Origin: Capsicum annuum
Lineage: Eukaryota; Streptophyta; Magnoliopsida; Solanales; Solanaceae
Assembly: GCF_002878395.1 (NCBI RefSeq)
Contig: NW_025856049.1
Coordinates: 164,567-228,566, forward strand
Length of the DNA: 64,000 nt
Direction: 5' to 3'
Shown here in pieces: positions 1 through 11,709 of this stretch (within the stretch, counting starts at the first letter, position 1; each line of letters begins with the position of its first letter). The position numbers and the translations under genes are program-made. A model generated the notes under the pieces. It did no database searches. It was not told the DNA's origin and worked only from the letters and a program-made list of their open reading frames with translations.

Positions 1-250
1 TCTTTAACAATTTGGACATTAGGCTAAAAATTCTGTAATGTTCTTCTTCTTGTCACCCCACCAATATATACCTTTCAAAACGTAAAAAAATTTAGTTGAT
101 CCCGGATGGATGAAATACATTGAACGATGTGCCTCTGTCATAATCTTCTTTCTTAGCCCATTTACATTCAGCACACACAATCTATTATGGCACTGAAGTA
201 CTCCCTCTTATGTAAGGTTAAATTCCTTTGTCATACCACATTGTACATTC
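1..250 (-). pseudogene. A1 integrase N-terminal zinc-finger fragment
   Basis: Minus-strand translation gives the HHCC zinc finger of a gypsy integrase: an EAH...HPGSTK segment, a GIYWWGD core and a CPNC pair at the very left edge. The rest of the integrase lies outside the window. Near-identical sequence occurs at 63741-64000 in A2. Integrase inserts the cDNA copy into host DNA, and this domain helps multimerisation and DNA binding. The segment contains at least one stop, so it is a relic. Positions 251-359 are the RNase H-integrase linker and show nothing else. Confidence 0.75.
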
Positions 251-359
251 TCCTTAAGTTGTAATAGTATGGGATCTGCATAATGCATAATAGCGTATTA
301 TGCATAATAAGACCCTTATCTCTAGTTTCAAAAAGGAGAACTTTCTAGTTGGTACAGAT

Positions 360-1611
360 CTTTAGTCATCCCTTGTCTTTCTATAGACGGCACCATTACC
401 TTACGACTTAATGCATCGGCTACCACATTTGCTTTGCTTGAATGATACAAGATATCAACATCATAGTCTTTTAATCTTTCAATCCACCTTCACTATCTCA
501 ATTTTAGATCCTTTTGGCTAAAGATATATTGTAAGATTTTATGGTAAGTATATATGTCAACATAAATCCTATACAGGTAGTGGCACTATATCTTTAAGAC
601 AAATATAACCGCTTATAGCTCAAGGTCATGTGTTGGATAATTTTTCTCATGTGGCCGCAATTGGATTAAGGCATATGCTATAACTTTACAATGCTTCATC
701 AACACACATCCCAAACCAATTCTTTAAGCATCACAATACACTACATACCTTTCTGTTCCGTCTGGAAGTACCAATACATGTGTAGAAATAAACTTATTCT
801 TCAGATCTTGGAAACTCCTTTCACATGCATCATTCATTTCAAACTTGGATTCTTTCTGTGTTATCTTTGTTAAAGGAGCAGAAATTAAGGAAAAAATTTC
901 AATAGACCTGCTATAATAACCTACCTTTCCAAGGAATCTATGAATCTTTATAGTTATTACAGGTCTTGGCCAGTTCTTCACAGCTACTATATTTTGAGTA
1001 TCAATCTTTATTCCTTCATAAGATACAATATGACCAAAGAATGCCACATATTTTAACCAAAATTCATATTTATAGAACTTTGCATAAATTTTATGATCAT
1101 AAAGACTCTGTTACACCATTCATAAGTGACTATCATGGTCCTTCTTTGATCTCAAATACACAAAAATATCATCTATAAGTACTATCAAGAACACATTTAG
1201 GAATTGCTTGAACACCCTATTCATCAAATCCATAAAAGTTGCAGGTGCATTAGTTAGCTCAATGCACATGACTAGAAACTCGTAATGATCTACGGTGTTC
1301 GAGAGTCTGTCTTGCGTATGTCCTTCTCTTTTACCCACATTTGCTGGTAACCTAACCTCAAATCAATTTTTTAAAAACATTTAGTGCCTTGGAACTTGTC
1401 AAATAAGTCATCAATTCTCGGAAGAAGATATTTTGTTCTTAATAGTCACCTTATTCAGTTGTCGGTAGTCAATACACATTCTCAATAAGCCATGTTTCTT
1501 ATGCATAAATAACACTGGTGCGCCCCAAGGGGACATACTGGGCCTTATGAATCTTTTTTCTAGCAAGTCTTTCAATTGCTCTTTCAACTTCAATAATTCT
1601 ATCGGGTCCAT
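360..1611 (-). pseudogene. A1 reverse transcriptase-RNase H remnant
   Basis: Gypsy RT and RNase H readable in three broken reading frames. At 1411-1611 lies the RT fingers region, with the SPWGAPVLF and [15 protein letters not shown] motifs. At 1120-1338 are the RT palm and the catalytic pair in a LIDDIFVY context (the two Asp codons at 1168-1173). At 724-1047 is the RT connection and start of RNase H, with a YYSRSI segment and a closing YCDA. At about 400-480 an ADALSRK segment marks the end of RNase H. The enzyme would copy element RNA into cDNA. Frameshifts separate the blocks, so no functional polyprotein remains. Confidence 0.85.
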
Positions 1612-1853
1612 TCTAAACAGAGAAATTGAGATTGGTTAAGTACCTGAAATCATGTCAATAACAAATTCCAATTTTTGTTCCAGAGGCAAACCTGTAAGTT
1701 CTTTAGGGAATACATTAGGATATTTAGTTACCTATGGAATAGTTTGAAGAGTAGGTGGCTCCACATCTGTATCCTTCACTCCAACTAGATTGTACATGTA
1801 ACCCTTATAAATCATCCTTTTTGCCTTAAAATAAAAAAAATTTACCTCTTGGT
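1612..1853 (-). pseudogene. A1 protease-RT linker, cut by element B
   Basis: The minus strand encodes the linker that precedes gypsy RT, including FPKELTGLP-like residues and an acidic FVIDMISGT stretch. It runs up to the left end of element B. The matching upstream half, a PREK...W segment, resumes at 11710 on the far side of B. Read together the two halves keep the normal spacing from the protease to RT, so B is an insertion and not a rearrangement. Confidence 0.7.
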
Positions 1854-2767
1854 TTATAACTACAACAACGCTATTATTGAAAATCAAGACTGAAGAAGCA
1901 AAAAGTAGAAACTAAAGAAAAAGGAGATGAAGTAGAAATAAGAAAAAAATTTCATTAAATGAATGATAGTAATGAAACATACACCAACTCTAATGATTAG
2001 AACCTAAGTCTATATTAAACAATTAAACACACATCACCATTGATGGATAACACCTCATTCTTAGGTGGACACAAAGGGATCAAATCCTCAAGCACCCAAC
2101 CCTTCTTGCCAAAATATCAACAAGAGTAATTCCACACTCAATGATGACCCTAGTTTCAATGTCATTTCCAAGAACTACACTAAGATGGATTTTCCAAGAT
2201 CTACACTAAGGAAAGAAAATACAATTTGAGTTTCACTCAATCAATCAAAACTTAGGAAAATAGAAGCCTAATTTTCTATTTATACTTATTACAAACAAAG
2301 AATAAAATACCGTTAATGAAGGGTGCTCCTTTAGAGTGTAAAAGATGAGTCCCAAAAGACCATAATACCCCTAAGTTGAGGTGCCTTTTGAGTGTATCCA
2401 AGGGTTCCTTGGAAAATATTCAAGGTCCCTCTTCACATACTAGCATGTACACTCCCTTGGATAAATGCCACATATTCTTATGATCCTTTATCTTCATAAA
2501 TGGTACATTGTGTTCTTGGACTTCATGAATGGCGCCTCTTTCATACACTTAAATTGAGGCTGGTTCTTTCTTCAAGGCTTATGGTCCTCGAGTTAGCATC
2601 AAGGTAAGCATCCAAGCAACGTTCCACACACGTGATTGCTTTATGTTGTGCTCAAAATAGGCCTTCCTTGTCTATTTTTGTTCCCTCAGAGAGACCAAGT
2701 CTTGAGCCTTTAGGAGTTGGTCTCCAAAAAAGTCATCAAAAGCTAAGGCAGCCATTTGATTGTATCA
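1854..2767 (-). repeat. B 3' LTR
   Basis: A 914-bp LTR matching 10792-11709. On the minus strand it starts TGATACAATC, directly after a polypurine tract. The outer end has decayed from the expected CTATCA to GTTATAA. A TATA-like GTATAAATAG lies on the minus strand at 2276-2285 and is preserved in the partner LTR, so it probably marks the U3/R border. The plus-strand ORF at 2632-2940 is a chance reading of the LTR. Confidence 0.8.
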
Positions 2768-2787
2768 TCCTCCCCTTCTTGAAAAAG
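2768..2787 (-). promoter_or_regulatory. B polypurine tract
   Basis: On the minus strand an AGAAGGGGAGGA purine run ends exactly at the 3' LTR start. D (48662-48678) has the same tract, and C has a close one. It would prime plus-strand cDNA synthesis and fixes the orientation of B. Confidence 0.75.
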
Positions 2788-3428
2788 ATTCGACCTCCAA
2801 TCCAAACATTGCAAAATAAAAGAGAGGATAAACAAATACAAACTTCTCATGGTATGAGGGTTAGGGTTAGCAAAACAAATCATTTCACCCATGACAAGGT
2901 TTTACATATTTGTAATATAACCAAGAATCCTTTAAATTAAATATGAAAACTTTAATGAAAGATGCACAAAGGATTTGGTTATAGGATTCACCAAAAGTAA
3001 TACTTTGCTTGTCATATAGCCCAACTAACAAGTTGGGTGAATCAACATCATCAATTCTATATTTGGCACCAGGATCAAATGGGAAGACTGGCCATATACA
3101 CAGGTCTAGACAACACTCCCATTTCCCATAGGCTTCACCTAAACTACATCACATACTCTCTATAATAGCATACATGTCATCAAAAGCAAGTACAGATTAA
3201 AGAAAGGTATCACTCAAGCCAATTTCTACTAAGGTGTCTTCATGTATACTTACCACTAGTTTAAACATCATCTCCAAAACTACTCTCAACAATAAGGTCA
3301 CACATAGTAGAAAAAGTATTTTGAAACCAATGGACACTTTCTCCTCTTATGAAAGGTCCCTCAAGTAGACATAGACCACAACAAAAATCAAAGTTATTAT
3401 TGCTTGAGTCTTCACAAGAAGAAAGCAA
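2788..3428 (-). other. B internal region between ORF and PPT
   Basis: About 640 bp between the end of the readable ORF and the PPT. The part near the PPT, a CTAACCCTAACCCTCAT-like segment on the minus strand, is shared with C (16880-16920) and D (48570-48600), so it is a conserved 3' internal segment of the family. The remainder gives broken reading frames without any domain I recognise. Confidence 0.5.
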
Positions 3429-4187
3429 TTAATCCTCAGAATTATCAAACAAAGGTGGGGTATCATACAAAGGATCACATCTGTAATTATTTTTTAAGAA
3501 AAAAATGCCTATTGGGTTTCTTAAATATTCAAGCAAATCAAAGCATTTAGTACCCAATTGGTTATACCTTTCCAAGACTACATATTCCTTACCCTTAAGA
3601 GTACTTTCGTCTTTAAATAAGAGATTCCTATCTTTAGGAGAAATATTGTCACACCATAGTGGGTTAGCATATATGTTATAGCCTCCAAAGTAATCTATAC
3701 CATCTTTTTCACCAATAGGCTCATTATGAGTGTTTATATCATCTTTAAACAAGATACTATTCCTAAAGAAGGCCTGATCTAGTCCACAAGAAGATTTTGA
3801 ACACGTGAGTTCTTCACTCTCAAAAAGATCAATATCAAGTTTCAAAGCAGTTTCAAGTACAAAATTGTTCTGAGAATATTTCTTGGGTTCACTCCTATTT
3901 TGTTAACAAATACTATAAAATTATTCAATTACTTGACTTCTATTAATTAAAACACACATAACCTTAAGTGGTGGGAAATTTTCACACTTGAGTTGATCAA
4001 CATAAGTTTTACAAGACGATGTACTTTCATTCAATAAAATGGCTTCAACTCTAGGTGGACACAAATCAATTATGAAAGAAGAGTCAATTCGGTCATCAGT
4101 AGGATCAACTATTGTATCCACTCTCACAACATGTACATCATCAACAATAGGCAAAGAATTAATAGATGATGTACTTTCATTTATCAC
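3429..4187 (-). pseudogene. B-family ORF, C-terminal part (unknown function)
   Basis: Two minus-strand open blocks, 3921-4187 (88 aa) and 3429-3845 (138 aa), separated by a short broken stretch. I do not recognise the protein. Shared features with C and D support real descent: a VDPTDDRID motif at about 4083-4109 (VDPKEDRVD in C, VDPLDDEID in D), an INRSQVI motif, and an NISPKDRNLLFKDES-type block also seen in C. No retroviral protease, RT or integrase motif is visible. It may be a highly diverged gag or an accessory protein. The upstream part is displaced by two solo-LTR insertions (see 6718-6870 and 9405-9572). It is not functional as it stands. Confidence 0.55.
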
Positions 4188-4337
4188 ATTGGCTTCAACA
4201 CTAGGTGGACTTAAATTGATTTTATAATAAGAGTCAATTATGTCATTAATAGGATAAAGTAGTGTATCAACTATAACAATATGTACATCATCATCAAGAG
4301 GAAAGGAGATAATAGTCTCACAAATAGATAAGCTACT
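4188..4337 (-). pseudogene. B ORF segment up to the first solo LTR
   Basis: Continuation of the family ORF on the minus strand, made of repeats of a short Asn/Ser/Thr-rich, Asp-rich pattern similar to the block at 3921-4187. A plus-strand motif, the GATGATGTACTTTC type, recurs near 4014, 4163 and 4275, so this part of the ORF grew by internal duplication of roughly 110-150 bp. It ends at the solo LTR target site. Confidence 0.4.
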
Positions 4338-6717
4338 TGTAATACCTTGATCGTTTCTTAAGTCTAAATTCGTCTTTTATGTTGATACGTATGACTTCCA
4401 AAGTAATTGATTTTTAACCATCTTGTATTTCTATAATTTATAATTGTTTTCATGTAGATCATTGAATAATATTTCCATCGATACAAATTTCATTGAAATC
4501 TAATATCGAACGAGGGAGCTATGGTCGTTTTACTTAACAGTATCAGATCACCCAGGTTTGACGGTGGACCTGGCGGACCGTCAGGTCCCTGGTGACCCGT
4601 AAAGTGCCCCGTCAAGCCAAGGAAGTGACTCCTTTTTTAGGCCATCGTACGATAGCCAAGTTGGTGGACCATCGAAAAGTGACAGACTGTCAAGTGGTTC
4701 ATCAGGTCGAGACAGAATATCTCATTTTTAGCCCTCGAGTGATGAACGACTTAGTGGTCCGCCAGTTTCCTGATGGACCATCACTTCGACCATCACATCG
4801 ATGTAGAACGCTCCAATTTTGGCACACTAGTGATGGACGGTCTAGTGGACCATCAGGAGACTTGATGGACCGTCAGATCGACCGTCACATGCCCCAATCA
4901 GCGAATTTCAGCTTTTTCAAAAGAGCATTTTGGTCATTTCTACTCTTTGTTGCCTCATATATATATATATATCAAAGTAGTAAAGAGAAGATCATTTTCT
5001 CCTATTTCTTCAAGAATTTTCTAGAAAACTAGGGTTTTCTCATAACCCAAAAATCAAATCTTCTTCCAAGAAATTCAAGGATCTTCCTTAAATTTCTCCA
5101 AGTTGTTAAAGAATTAAATTCCCTAATTCAAGGGCATCAAGGATCTTAGCTAAAAGTGTAAGGAATAAGTTCCAAAAAAGTTTCTACATATCCAAAATTA
5201 TAATCCATGGTATGTGGGGCTTGAATAAGAACACTCTTTTTATTCTTGTGCCTAAAGATTTACTTTCTATTATTGATTTACATAATTTTTGCAAGTGGGT
5301 TTACACCCAAATTTCTTTATTTATGATTTATGAGATTTGAGTTGAATAATTTTGATATTTATGATTATTTCACCATTATGTTTCTTAAATTTAGAATTTA
5401 TTCCATGAATTGTACATTGTCATTTTGTATTGATGATTTCTAAGCGATTTAAGACAAGTGTCATGAGTTATGTATTTCCACGAGAAATCTGACAATTGAA
5501 TATATATCGATATTTGAGATTGAAAGTCAAGAATGAGTCCTATCATATTTCCTTGAAGCTTTTGATATTTGAAAATATTTGATAAGCAAAGGTACTTGAT
5601 GTTCAGAAAGATTGTTTTGATTTTGAGTCGAGTTAGGAATCCACATTTTTTTCATGACTTACAGATGAGATATATTTATGTTTTGGTCTTTAAAATAGAC
5701 CCATGAGTTGATATTGATTAACATGGATTTCCTAACACATTATGAGCTGAGTTTGGGAGGAGTATTTAGTACCAAGTGGGAAATATGGTATTTCCCCAAA
5801 AGTACGTGCCACCGTAGGATTGATGTTGATAATTGTGGGCTAGAGGCTGAGTATGGGATTGTGATAAAAAAATTGAGGTTGTACTCCCGGGCAAGAGTAC
5901 AACACCACTGCCAATGTGGTGTTCTCTCCTTAGGAGGGCAAAATGTTGGACTCGATGCAACTCACATGGTGTAGTTATGTCGGTTATAAGAAACCACACG
6001 TCCATAATGATCCAAAAACCATGAGTTACCGAGTCACTCTAATTCATGAGTCGAAGAGTTTGAGTTGAGTCAAATAATTTATGAGATTTATGAAGCATAT
6101 GTTATTACTAATGACTTACGGAAATGATGTTTTAGATAATTCAAGCGAAGAGAGTTATTATTGTCATCATGCAAGATTTTCTTATACATTTATGATATTA
6201 TTTAAAATGTTGCATCCACCCCCACATACTCAGTACATTCCCCAATACTGACTCCCATACTATTTTGTACTCTATATTTCCTCATGATATAGGTTCAGGT
6301 GCTCAGTCTCAGCAGTGACAGTGATCTTTGAGTACCTTCATCTACATTTCTACGGTTGGTGAGTCCTCATGATTCGAGGACCCGTGTCTCCGATTTTGTA
6401 TTCTTAATGGATGGTTGTTTACTTTCAGTTCAGTACAAGTCAGTTAGGGATCTATTCCAATGGCTCCTTAGTCCTATGTAGTAGAGGCTTTGTCAGGCTA
6501 GTGTAACAGCATGTACAGAGATTTTAGTATTTTCATTGTATAGGGAAGTATGACTTTGTGTTTCAGTATATTCATGATATGGTTATTCCTCTTTATGTTT
6601 GCATGATTTGCGCTATAATGAGTTCTGAAAGTGATGAAAGACTTAGAGGATTAGCTTGATGCCACGTGTGTCTTGAGCACCAAGTGATGTCTCGGGATAG
6701 GTTCTTGGGGCGTTACA
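4338..6717 (+). repeat. Solo LTR 1 (J/I family) in element B
   Basis: A single 2380-bp LTR with no internal region. It starts TGTAATACC and ends GGGGCGTTACA, with duplications CTACT (4333-4337) and CTACC (6718-6722), one transition apart. Its 3' end, a CACCAAGTGATGTC...GGCGTTACA pattern, matches the reverse complement of the J LTRs. It arose by recombination between the two LTRs of a full element. A strong TATA run sits at 4958-4972, directly after a cluster of TGGACCRTCA-type words (4559-4895). The 146-aa plus-strand ORF at 4592-5032 reads through this promoter region and is not a gene. Confidence 0.88.
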
Positions 6718-6870
6718 CTACCACTCATGCTTAATGGGATACTAGGCACACAATCATCGTTCACTTGCACAAAAGTGTAAGAATTTGCTATTTTACCTTT
6801 ATGTTCTTGAGCACATTCTTTTTTGCCTTGGTTCAGATCATGGCAGCTGACTTTCTCCTTTGAGAATCTC
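6718..6870 (-). pseudogene. B ORF segment between two solo LTRs
   Basis: 153 bp of element B isolated between two solo LTRs. One minus-strand frame is open throughout and holds a GKIANSYTFVQVNDD block. Element C has GKIANSYTLVHMNDD in the equivalent place (about 18110-18180), which proves the segment is part of the family ORF. Function unknown. Confidence 0.6.
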
Positions 6871-9404
6871 TGTAATACCCCAAACTTTATTTAAGTCAAA
6901 ATCTAGTCCCCAGAAGAGTTAGCTTTCTAATGATAAGAATTTCATCTAAATCCGGTATTGGAGTAAAATATTATGGACATTTTATTGAGAGCTGTCAAAA
7001 CCACCTAGGTGTGACGGGCAGGTTGACGGACCGCTGATCTACCGACAGACCATCTCCTGAACCGTTGCAGCTAAGATAATAAGTCAATCTTCTTGCTAAG
7101 GTATGACAGACTGTTTGATGGACCGTCGAACATGCATTGGACTGTGGCCCAAGCCATCGCTAATACTGCAGTGAGTCACTATTCTGGTCCATATGAGATG
7201 GTCAGAATAACAGATCGTCGATCCAACAATAGACCATCGCATAAGTCGTTGTGTATCCCATTCAACAATTTTTAAGCCATTTTAAAAAGGTATTTGGGTT
7301 TTTTTTCACCCGTTTTAACCCCTAATTATACTAGATCATAGCTCATAACTTCATTATTCATTCAGAACACCAAATTAGGGTTTCTCTCAAAGATCAATCC
7401 CCAAGAACAAGAAATGTTAGATGCTTAATCCCAAGTCAAGACTAAGGATTTCCTCTACCAATCTTTAAGAAATCATCCACCCAGGTATGTCAATTGTTCA
7501 TTAATGAATTCCTTTTGTCCATGAAGCCCAAGAATCCAATTTTAAATTATAAATTAAGGTGTTTTTGTTGTGGATTCATTACAATCATATTGATGTTGTG
7601 AATGATACCCAAGATGGAATCGTTAATGTGTTTTCATTGATTTATGCTATCATGTGGATTGAAATCTTCTAAATTGTGTTGATTTATGCAACCATGATGA
7701 ATTAATTTAATTTCAAAGCTTATGATTATAGTTATGGATGCAAGGTGTTTAATACAATGACTAAGAGAATAGGAAACATTCCTTATAACTCAATTGTGAC
7801 CAAAATGATGAACGTATGTTTCACCCTTAAGTTTATATGACTCTCGTGTTATTGTTCTTTTTATATTGGATTGATGTAATGCTCATGAGATTAGTATTAT
7901 GAAATTATGACATATTTACATGCACTTCTATTCATGTGTAAGCTTATTCCACGGAAATAATTCTTTAATATCCATGATGATTGTACTATAAATTGTTTAC
8001 TATGGTCGTATATCAAGATGTGTCAAGTCTTGTCAGTTTTATGTTATTGAGTCCTGGGGGTACTTGTACTCGACAATTTAGCTGTGTGCCTAGAGACAGT
8101 TTAATGTTTTCAAGATACTCTCAGTCAAGCTATGTTCAGTAGAATTTAGTCAGTCATATAACTCAGGAGAGCTCAGTAGTCCCAGTCAGTTATCAGATCT
8201 CAGTAATACTTCTTCCGTCAATGGAACTCAATAAACTCAGTCCAGTCAGTTCAATATAATTAATTTAGTATCTAGTTAGATGGAAGTAGGAATTCAGCAC
8301 TGAGTGAGCCCAAGGATGGGAACTCACTTGCAAGTAGATGGTGTGATTTTTAGAAGAAATCCTTGCTCTCTAGAACTACGTAGCCAATGTAGGTTGAGAC
8401 TCTAACCTATTTAATGAGGGTTGATGAGGTGGCTTAACTTGTTAGATGAGGGTCCCACCGTTGTCCTTAGAGTACCTATTAGATTTGTGATTACTCACAG
8501 CTTGGCCTTACTCGTGGCGCGGTATTTACACCCTTCCAATTGGGGTTATAGATTGGACCCCAACTCAATTATATTATCTCATTTAGGACATGTCGGTTAG
8601 ATTACTACTTCCCACAGTTACAGTCTTAGTCTCAGTCTCAGTAATAGAACTCAGATAGTTTTAAAGAATGTAGAACTGTAAGATACAGTCACCCAGTTCA
8701 GTTTGGAACTCAGCTAGTTTTATCAGAAGCAGGACTTTTAGATACAGTCATTTAGATAATAGTATATCAGTCATATGAAACTTATGTTATTAGTGTTCTA
8801 ATTCAGTGATGTCATAATCTCAGTCACAGTGCACGAATTCATACATGTATTCTCACGTTCATGTTATTCATTCAATTAGCATTCTTTATGCATATAAACC
8901 TTTTACATTCAACCTACCTCACTTTCATACCTGTACATTCAATTGTAGTGATGCATTTGCACTATGGGATTTTATACCATATTCAGAAGCACGAGCTATA
9001 GAGCATCCTTAGTAGATCAGTCATTCAGCATACAGACTAGAAGTGAGTCCTCATCATATGAGAATGTTATTATTTGACTATTTCATTCTATTAGTACTTA
9101 GTTTATTACAGTAGTTGAAGTTAGTTGGGGACATGTCCCATCAACTCCTTATTCAGACAGTTTAGAGGATTTTAGACTAGCATGTTAAGACAGTTTTTTT
9201 GTTATTTTGTTATTGATATACCATATCTCCAGATATTATATGTTATCAAATTTTTGAACATTATGGCCGTTCCGCCATTTATTCCGCATTAATATAGTAT
9301 GTTATGCAGTGCTCAATTACAAATATCAGTCATGGGTTGTCTTATATTCCTTTGAGGTCATGAGCACCGTGTGGCATTGTGGGTACCAAATTTGGGGTGT
9401 TACA
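6871..9404 (+). repeat. Solo LTR 2 (H family) in element B
   Basis: A single 2534-bp LTR starting TGTAATACCCC and ending GGGGTGTTACA, with a perfect duplication ATCTC at 6866-6870 and 9405-9409. Large parts match the H LTRs, for example the CCTGGGGGTACTTGTACTCG block near 8055. There is no internal region. The second half is very rich in CAGT/TCAG words, as in H. No protein-coding content is supported. Confidence 0.92.
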
Positions 9405-9572
9405 ATCTCTCATCACAAGGGAGTTGGTTAAGTCTTTTCCCTTCTTTCATCTCTTCATCTCTTTTCCCAAAATTGGGATTTAGTGTACTAAGCATTTGGC
9501 GTAATCTTCAATGAAGCTATCACAATGGTCATTGATGTGATCAAACATGGCATTAAAATTATTGGCAACCAT
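9405..9572 (-). pseudogene. B ORF N-terminus with start codon
   Basis: A minus-strand ATG at 9570-9572 opens a frame beginning MVANNFNAMFDHIND. Element C has a homologous start (NNFSAT... near 18380-18400) with the ATG mutated to ATA. This fixes the beginning of the family ORF; with 6718-6870 and 3429-4337 it gives about 410 codons in total before decay. A stop lies about 30 codons in. Role unknown; the position right after the leader is where gag starts in ordinary elements. Confidence 0.5.
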
Positions 9573-10777
9573 GGTACCTAAAAGAAATAAACAAACCTAC
9601 AAAACTAACAAACAAGTTACTTCAAATATCCTCACCAACTCTCTCACTCTCAGATTCTTACCTCACACTTGGTCTCAAAAGTATTGAAACTTTTGCATGT
9701 ACTTGGCAAGTGATTGAAAGATATTTCTACTTTGGCCCGAAATGAACTTCGTTTGATAAGATGCAAAGAAATTGCTTACGGACTTAAACCAAAATGATAC
9801 AATGAATAACAAATGATAAAAGCACAAAAGAAACATAGACACAAAAGAAAGAACTCTAGATTCATTATCAACCTAAAAGGTAATTACTAGTTTGGAAATT
9901 AATGGTTGAATAAACACAAAAGCAACAATGAACAACAAATAGAAACTTAGAAATCAAATTTAGAACTCAATTTAGTTGTTCACAAAAATGATGATGTGGC
10001 AGTTTGTCATTGGGCATCACTTTTAATTTTTTTTATCAACTTCAAAATCTCTTGTTTCGGCAAAACACTCCTTTAGGGAAGAAGGATTTTGGTTTTAGAG
10101 GGAACAATGAAGGTTTTGAAGCCTTTTTGGAGCTTCAAATGAATTCAATATGAGTTGGTGCCCCCCTTGTACTTTCAATTGTACTTGATTATTCCTTTGG
10201 TATCTTCTTTCTTTTGGATGACAATGAGTATACCAAGGAATATTCTTTCATAAACAACAAGTATAATCTCTTTTTTCCCTCTATTTGGATCAAACAAGCT
10301 CTTTGAATATTCCTTTTCCCCAAGATATGAAGATGGAAGAACAAAATGAATATTAAAGAGTTGACCAAGTTTGACCAACAAGCAAATGAACCCTAATTTC
10401 AAATTTTCTTTTGGGTCTAGGTTCCTTAGGACAAGGCAAGCTCAATCAACTAAAAATCATCCACAAATCACATCAACAACACAAACCCAAAACGTCACCA
10501 CCTCCAAAAAGCTCCAAACAAGCCACAACAATAGTGGATCTAGCTCAAAAACAACTAAATCTTGTTCTAAACTTAGATCAAGACCCTTTAAGTGCTAGAT
10601 AACAAGAATCCAACACTATAAACTATCAAAACTAGTAGATATAAGTTGTGAAATTCTGATCTTCTATAAACAACAAGACAACACACAATTTTTTGAGTTT
10701 TTCTGATTTTTGACTCTTTTTTGTGATAATTTTCTTAGATCCAAGACTTAGAGCTGTGGGAACAACTCTAATACAAG
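9573..10777 (-). other. B leader (5' UTR-like) with paired TTGACC boxes
   Basis: About 1.2 kb of non-coding leader between PBS and ORF. It is better conserved than the ORF: clear counterparts exist in C (18410-19769), E (49940-50701) and G (14196-14925). It holds two TTGACC words on the plus strand (10361-10366 and 10371-10376), repeated at the same place in G and C. TTGACC matches the W-box core bound by WRKY factors. Packaging or promoter roles are possible, but this is inference. Small ORFs at 10175-10402 and 10371-10598 are chance readings. Confidence 0.6.
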
Positions 10778-10791
10778 GATTTGATACCAAA
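10778..10791 (-). promoter_or_regulatory. B primer-binding site
   Basis: The minus strand reads TTTGGTATCAAATCC immediately inside the 5' LTR. Its TGGTATCA start is that of the initiator-Met tRNA site (TGGTATCAGAGC). Element D has a TTTGGTAT-type site in the same position. Confidence 0.7.
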
Positions 10792-11709
10792 TGATAGTTA
10801 CAATAAAGCTATAACCAAATTTCAAGACTATTGAAGCAAAAATCAGCAGCTAAAGAATGAGGAGATGAAGTCGAAACAATAAGAAAATTGCATGAAATGA
10901 AAGATAGTAATGAAAAATACACCAACTCTTATGATTGTCACCTAAGTGTATATTAAATACTTAAACACACCTCACTATTGATGGATAACACTTAATTCTT
11001 AGGTGGACACAAAGGGATCAAATCCTCAAGCACCAAACCTTTCTTGCCAAAATATCAACAAAATGATTCCACACTCAACGATGACCCTAGTTTCAATGTC
11101 TTTTCAAAGACCTACACTAAAATGGTTTTTCCATGCCCTAGACTTGGGATAGAAAATACAATTTGAGTTTCACTCAATCAATTCATCAAAACTTAGGAAA
11201 ATAGAAGCCTAATTGTCTATTTATACCTATTATAAACAAAGACTAAAATACCCTTATTGAAGGATGTTCCTTTGGAGTGTAGAAGAGGAGTCCCAAAAGA
11301 CCATAATACCCATTAGTTGAGGTGCCTTTGGAGTGTATTTAAGCCTGAATTGGAGTATATTCAAGGTCCCTCTTCATTATTAGCAAGTACACTCCCTTGA
11401 ATGAATGCCACATACTCTTACGAGCCTTCACCTTCATACATGACACCTCGTGTCTTTCGACTTGATGAATTGAGCTTCTTTCATGCTCTCAAAATTAAGG
11501 ATGGTTCATTTTTCAAGGATTATGGTCCTTGTGTAAGCATCAATGAAAGCATCCAAGAAACCTTCAACACACGGGATTAAATTACGTCTTGCTCAAAATG
11601 GGCCTTCCATGAATATTCTTGTTAACTCGGAGTGACCAAGTCTTGAGCCTTTAGGGGTTGGCCTCCAAAGTAGTCTTCAACATCTAAGGCAGCCATTTGA
11701 CTTGTATCT
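10792..11709 (-). repeat. B 5' LTR
   Basis: A 918-bp LTR pairing with 1854-2767. The inner end still reads TGATAG on the plus strand (CTATCA on minus); the outer end has changed CA to CT. A TATA-like GTATAAATAG lies at 11217-11226 on the minus strand, as in the partner. Confidence 0.8.

Larger units (their letters stand above)
1854..11709 (-). mobile_element. Element B: non-autonomous LTR retrotransposon
   Basis: A complete minus-strand element: 3' LTR 1854-2767, PPT, unfamiliar ORF, long leader, PBS, 5' LTR 10792-11709. Flanking duplications are TTGGT (1849-1853) and TTGGC (11710-11714), differing by one transition. Removing the two solo LTRs leaves about 3.1 kb of internal sequence in which no protease, RT, RNase H or integrase is recognisable. 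By eye the LTRs are about 87% alike over their first 300 bp, so the insertion is old. C, D, E and G in this window are relatives. It would have needed proteins from another element to move. Confidence 0.8.

Noticed and set aside
2855..2875. Telomere-like GGGTTAGGGTTAG word
   Set aside because: Only two units, of a non-plant type, in a conserved family segment next to the PPT (also in C); no array.
2632..2940. 102-aa plus-strand ORF over the B 3' LTR, PPT and interior
   Set aside because: Crosses a functional LTR/PPT boundary, and the similar reading in C is a by-product of LTR homology.
4592..5032. 146-aa plus-strand ORF
   Set aside because: It lies wholly within solo LTR 1, crosses the motif cluster and TATA run, and has no known motif.
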